Assembly (NCBI GenBank): GCA_031278795.1
Contig: JAITJT010000180.1
Coordinates: forward strand, 1 to 5,874
DNA from: Deltaproteobacteria bacterium
GTDB lineage: Bacteria; Desulfobacterota; Desulfarculia; Adiutricales; Adiutricaceae
Length of the DNA stretch: 5,874 nucleotides
Reading direction: 5' to 3'
Positions 5,692 through 5,874 of this stretch are shown piece after piece (position 1 is the first letter of the stretch; every line of letters begins with the position of its first letter). Below the pieces are notes generated by a model that saw only the letters and a list, made by a program, of their open reading frames with translations, did not search any database and was not told where the DNA came from. Made by a program: the position numbers and the translations under genes.

Positions 5692-5701
5692 CCCGCGCTA
5701 T
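5681..5701. repeat. 10-base direct repeat, 11-base period
   Basis: CCCGCGCTAT occurs at 5681-5690 and 5692-5701 with one base between. Each copy contains CGCGCTA, the complement of TAGCGCG found at 5596-5602 and 5811-5817. The first copy overlaps the right arm of the two-tier stem. Confidence 0.8.
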
Positions 5702-5719
5702 TAGATTTAATTAGCTAGG

Positions 5720-5770
5720 GCTAGAGAGAGGTGAACTGACCTAAGATAAACCCCACGTGTCATCTCTAGC
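5720..5770. repeat. GCTAGAGA/TCTCTAGC long-loop inverted repeat
   Basis: Perfect eight-base arms (5720-5727 and 5763-5770) enclose 35 bases that include the palindrome CACGTG (5754-5759). On the plus strand A5 then TTT follow, so it is not terminator-like. Function unknown. Confidence 0.4.
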
Positions 5771-5782
5771 AAAAATTTAGTG

Positions 5783-5848
5783 CGCAAATATTCTTATGAG
5801 CTAAGGCTTATAGCGCGTTTTCCGCAATGTGCGCTGTGTTTATTTGCG
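5783..5848 (+). ncRNA. Possible three-way-junction RNA fold
   Basis: CGCAAATA (5783-5790) pairs perfectly with TATTTGCG (5841-5848). Inside are a seven-pair hairpin TATGAGC/GCTTATA with a TAAG loop (5795-5812) and a hairpin GCGC/GCGC (5813-5816 with 5831-5834). The three helices make a compact junction of 66 bases. It is not a tRNA: no T-loop signature and the wrong arm order. No promoter or terminator is visible, and the strand is arbitrary because the DNA palindromes read the same either way. Confidence 0.2.
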
Positions 5849-5874
5849 AGCTTTTGGGCTAGGGTTGCGCCTGG

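Larger units (their letters stand above)
4775..5874. other. 1.1 kb without a recognisable gene
   Basis: Neither strand shows a convincing coding region. The longest plus-strand run I noticed is a 58-codon ATG frame at 5122-5298 that lies over the purine tract and has no ribosome binding site. The DNA is AT-rich and broken into short tandem duplications, homopolymer runs (T8 at 5245-5252, A10 at 5258-5267) and many inverted repeats, listed separately. The left end holds the leader and possible promoter of the hydrolase gene. I see no transposase remnant, tRNA or origin signature such as clustered DnaA boxes. Confidence 0.7.

Noticed and set aside
5783..5848. tRNA-like cloverleaf
   Set aside because: A closing helix and two hairpins are present, but there is no T-loop motif, no anticodon arm in the right place and no D-arm signature.

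Overview
The window reads as a chromosomal segment of a Gram-negative bacterium. It carries three confident genes, all on the minus strand, set among unusually long, AT-rich, hairpin-dense non-coding DNA. Glycyl-tRNA synthetase is the bacterial alpha/beta type. The wording of GlyQ and GlyS, with a GTGA overlap between them, is what I would expect of Proteobacteria sensu lato, and a Desulfobacterota (former Deltaproteobacteria) host is my best guess. That guess rests on general protein appearance only. Both synthetase genes use many AGG/AGA arginine and ATA isoleucine codons.

Layout from left to right. Bases 1-552 hold no convincing gene. Two related bidirectional terminator hairpins (25-58 and 250-290) bracket about 190 bases. 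Between the second one and the glyS stop lies about 260 bases packed with inverted repeats, a candidate structured 3' UTR or small RNA. glyS (553-2634, minus) and glyQ (2631-3533, minus) form a translationally coupled pair, transcribed glyQ to glyS. Bases 3534-3826 hold the glyQ leader, with a perfect TATAAT -10 candidate and a two-tier CTAG-rich hairpin, plus the 3' end of the next transcript with terminator-like structures. An exported NlpC/P60-like cysteine hydrolase gene (3827-4774, minus) follows. Bases 4775-5874 contain no recognisable gene. They hold the hydrolase leader, four short tandem duplications (11, 13, 15 and 16 base periods), a 75-base purine tract, and a series of palindromes, including a two-tier stem at 5648-5691 and a possible three-way junction at 5783-5848.

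Functionally, glyQ and glyS make the two subunits of one enzyme that charges tRNA-Gly. The hydrolase is probably an independent envelope or peptidoglycan gene with its own promoter, since terminator-like structures separate it from glyQ. I found no CRISPR array, no insertion sequence, no tRNA or rRNA and no phage gene. The most unusual material is in the non-coding DNA. Whether it is transcribed, structured RNA or slippage-prone degenerate spacer cannot be decided from one sequence.
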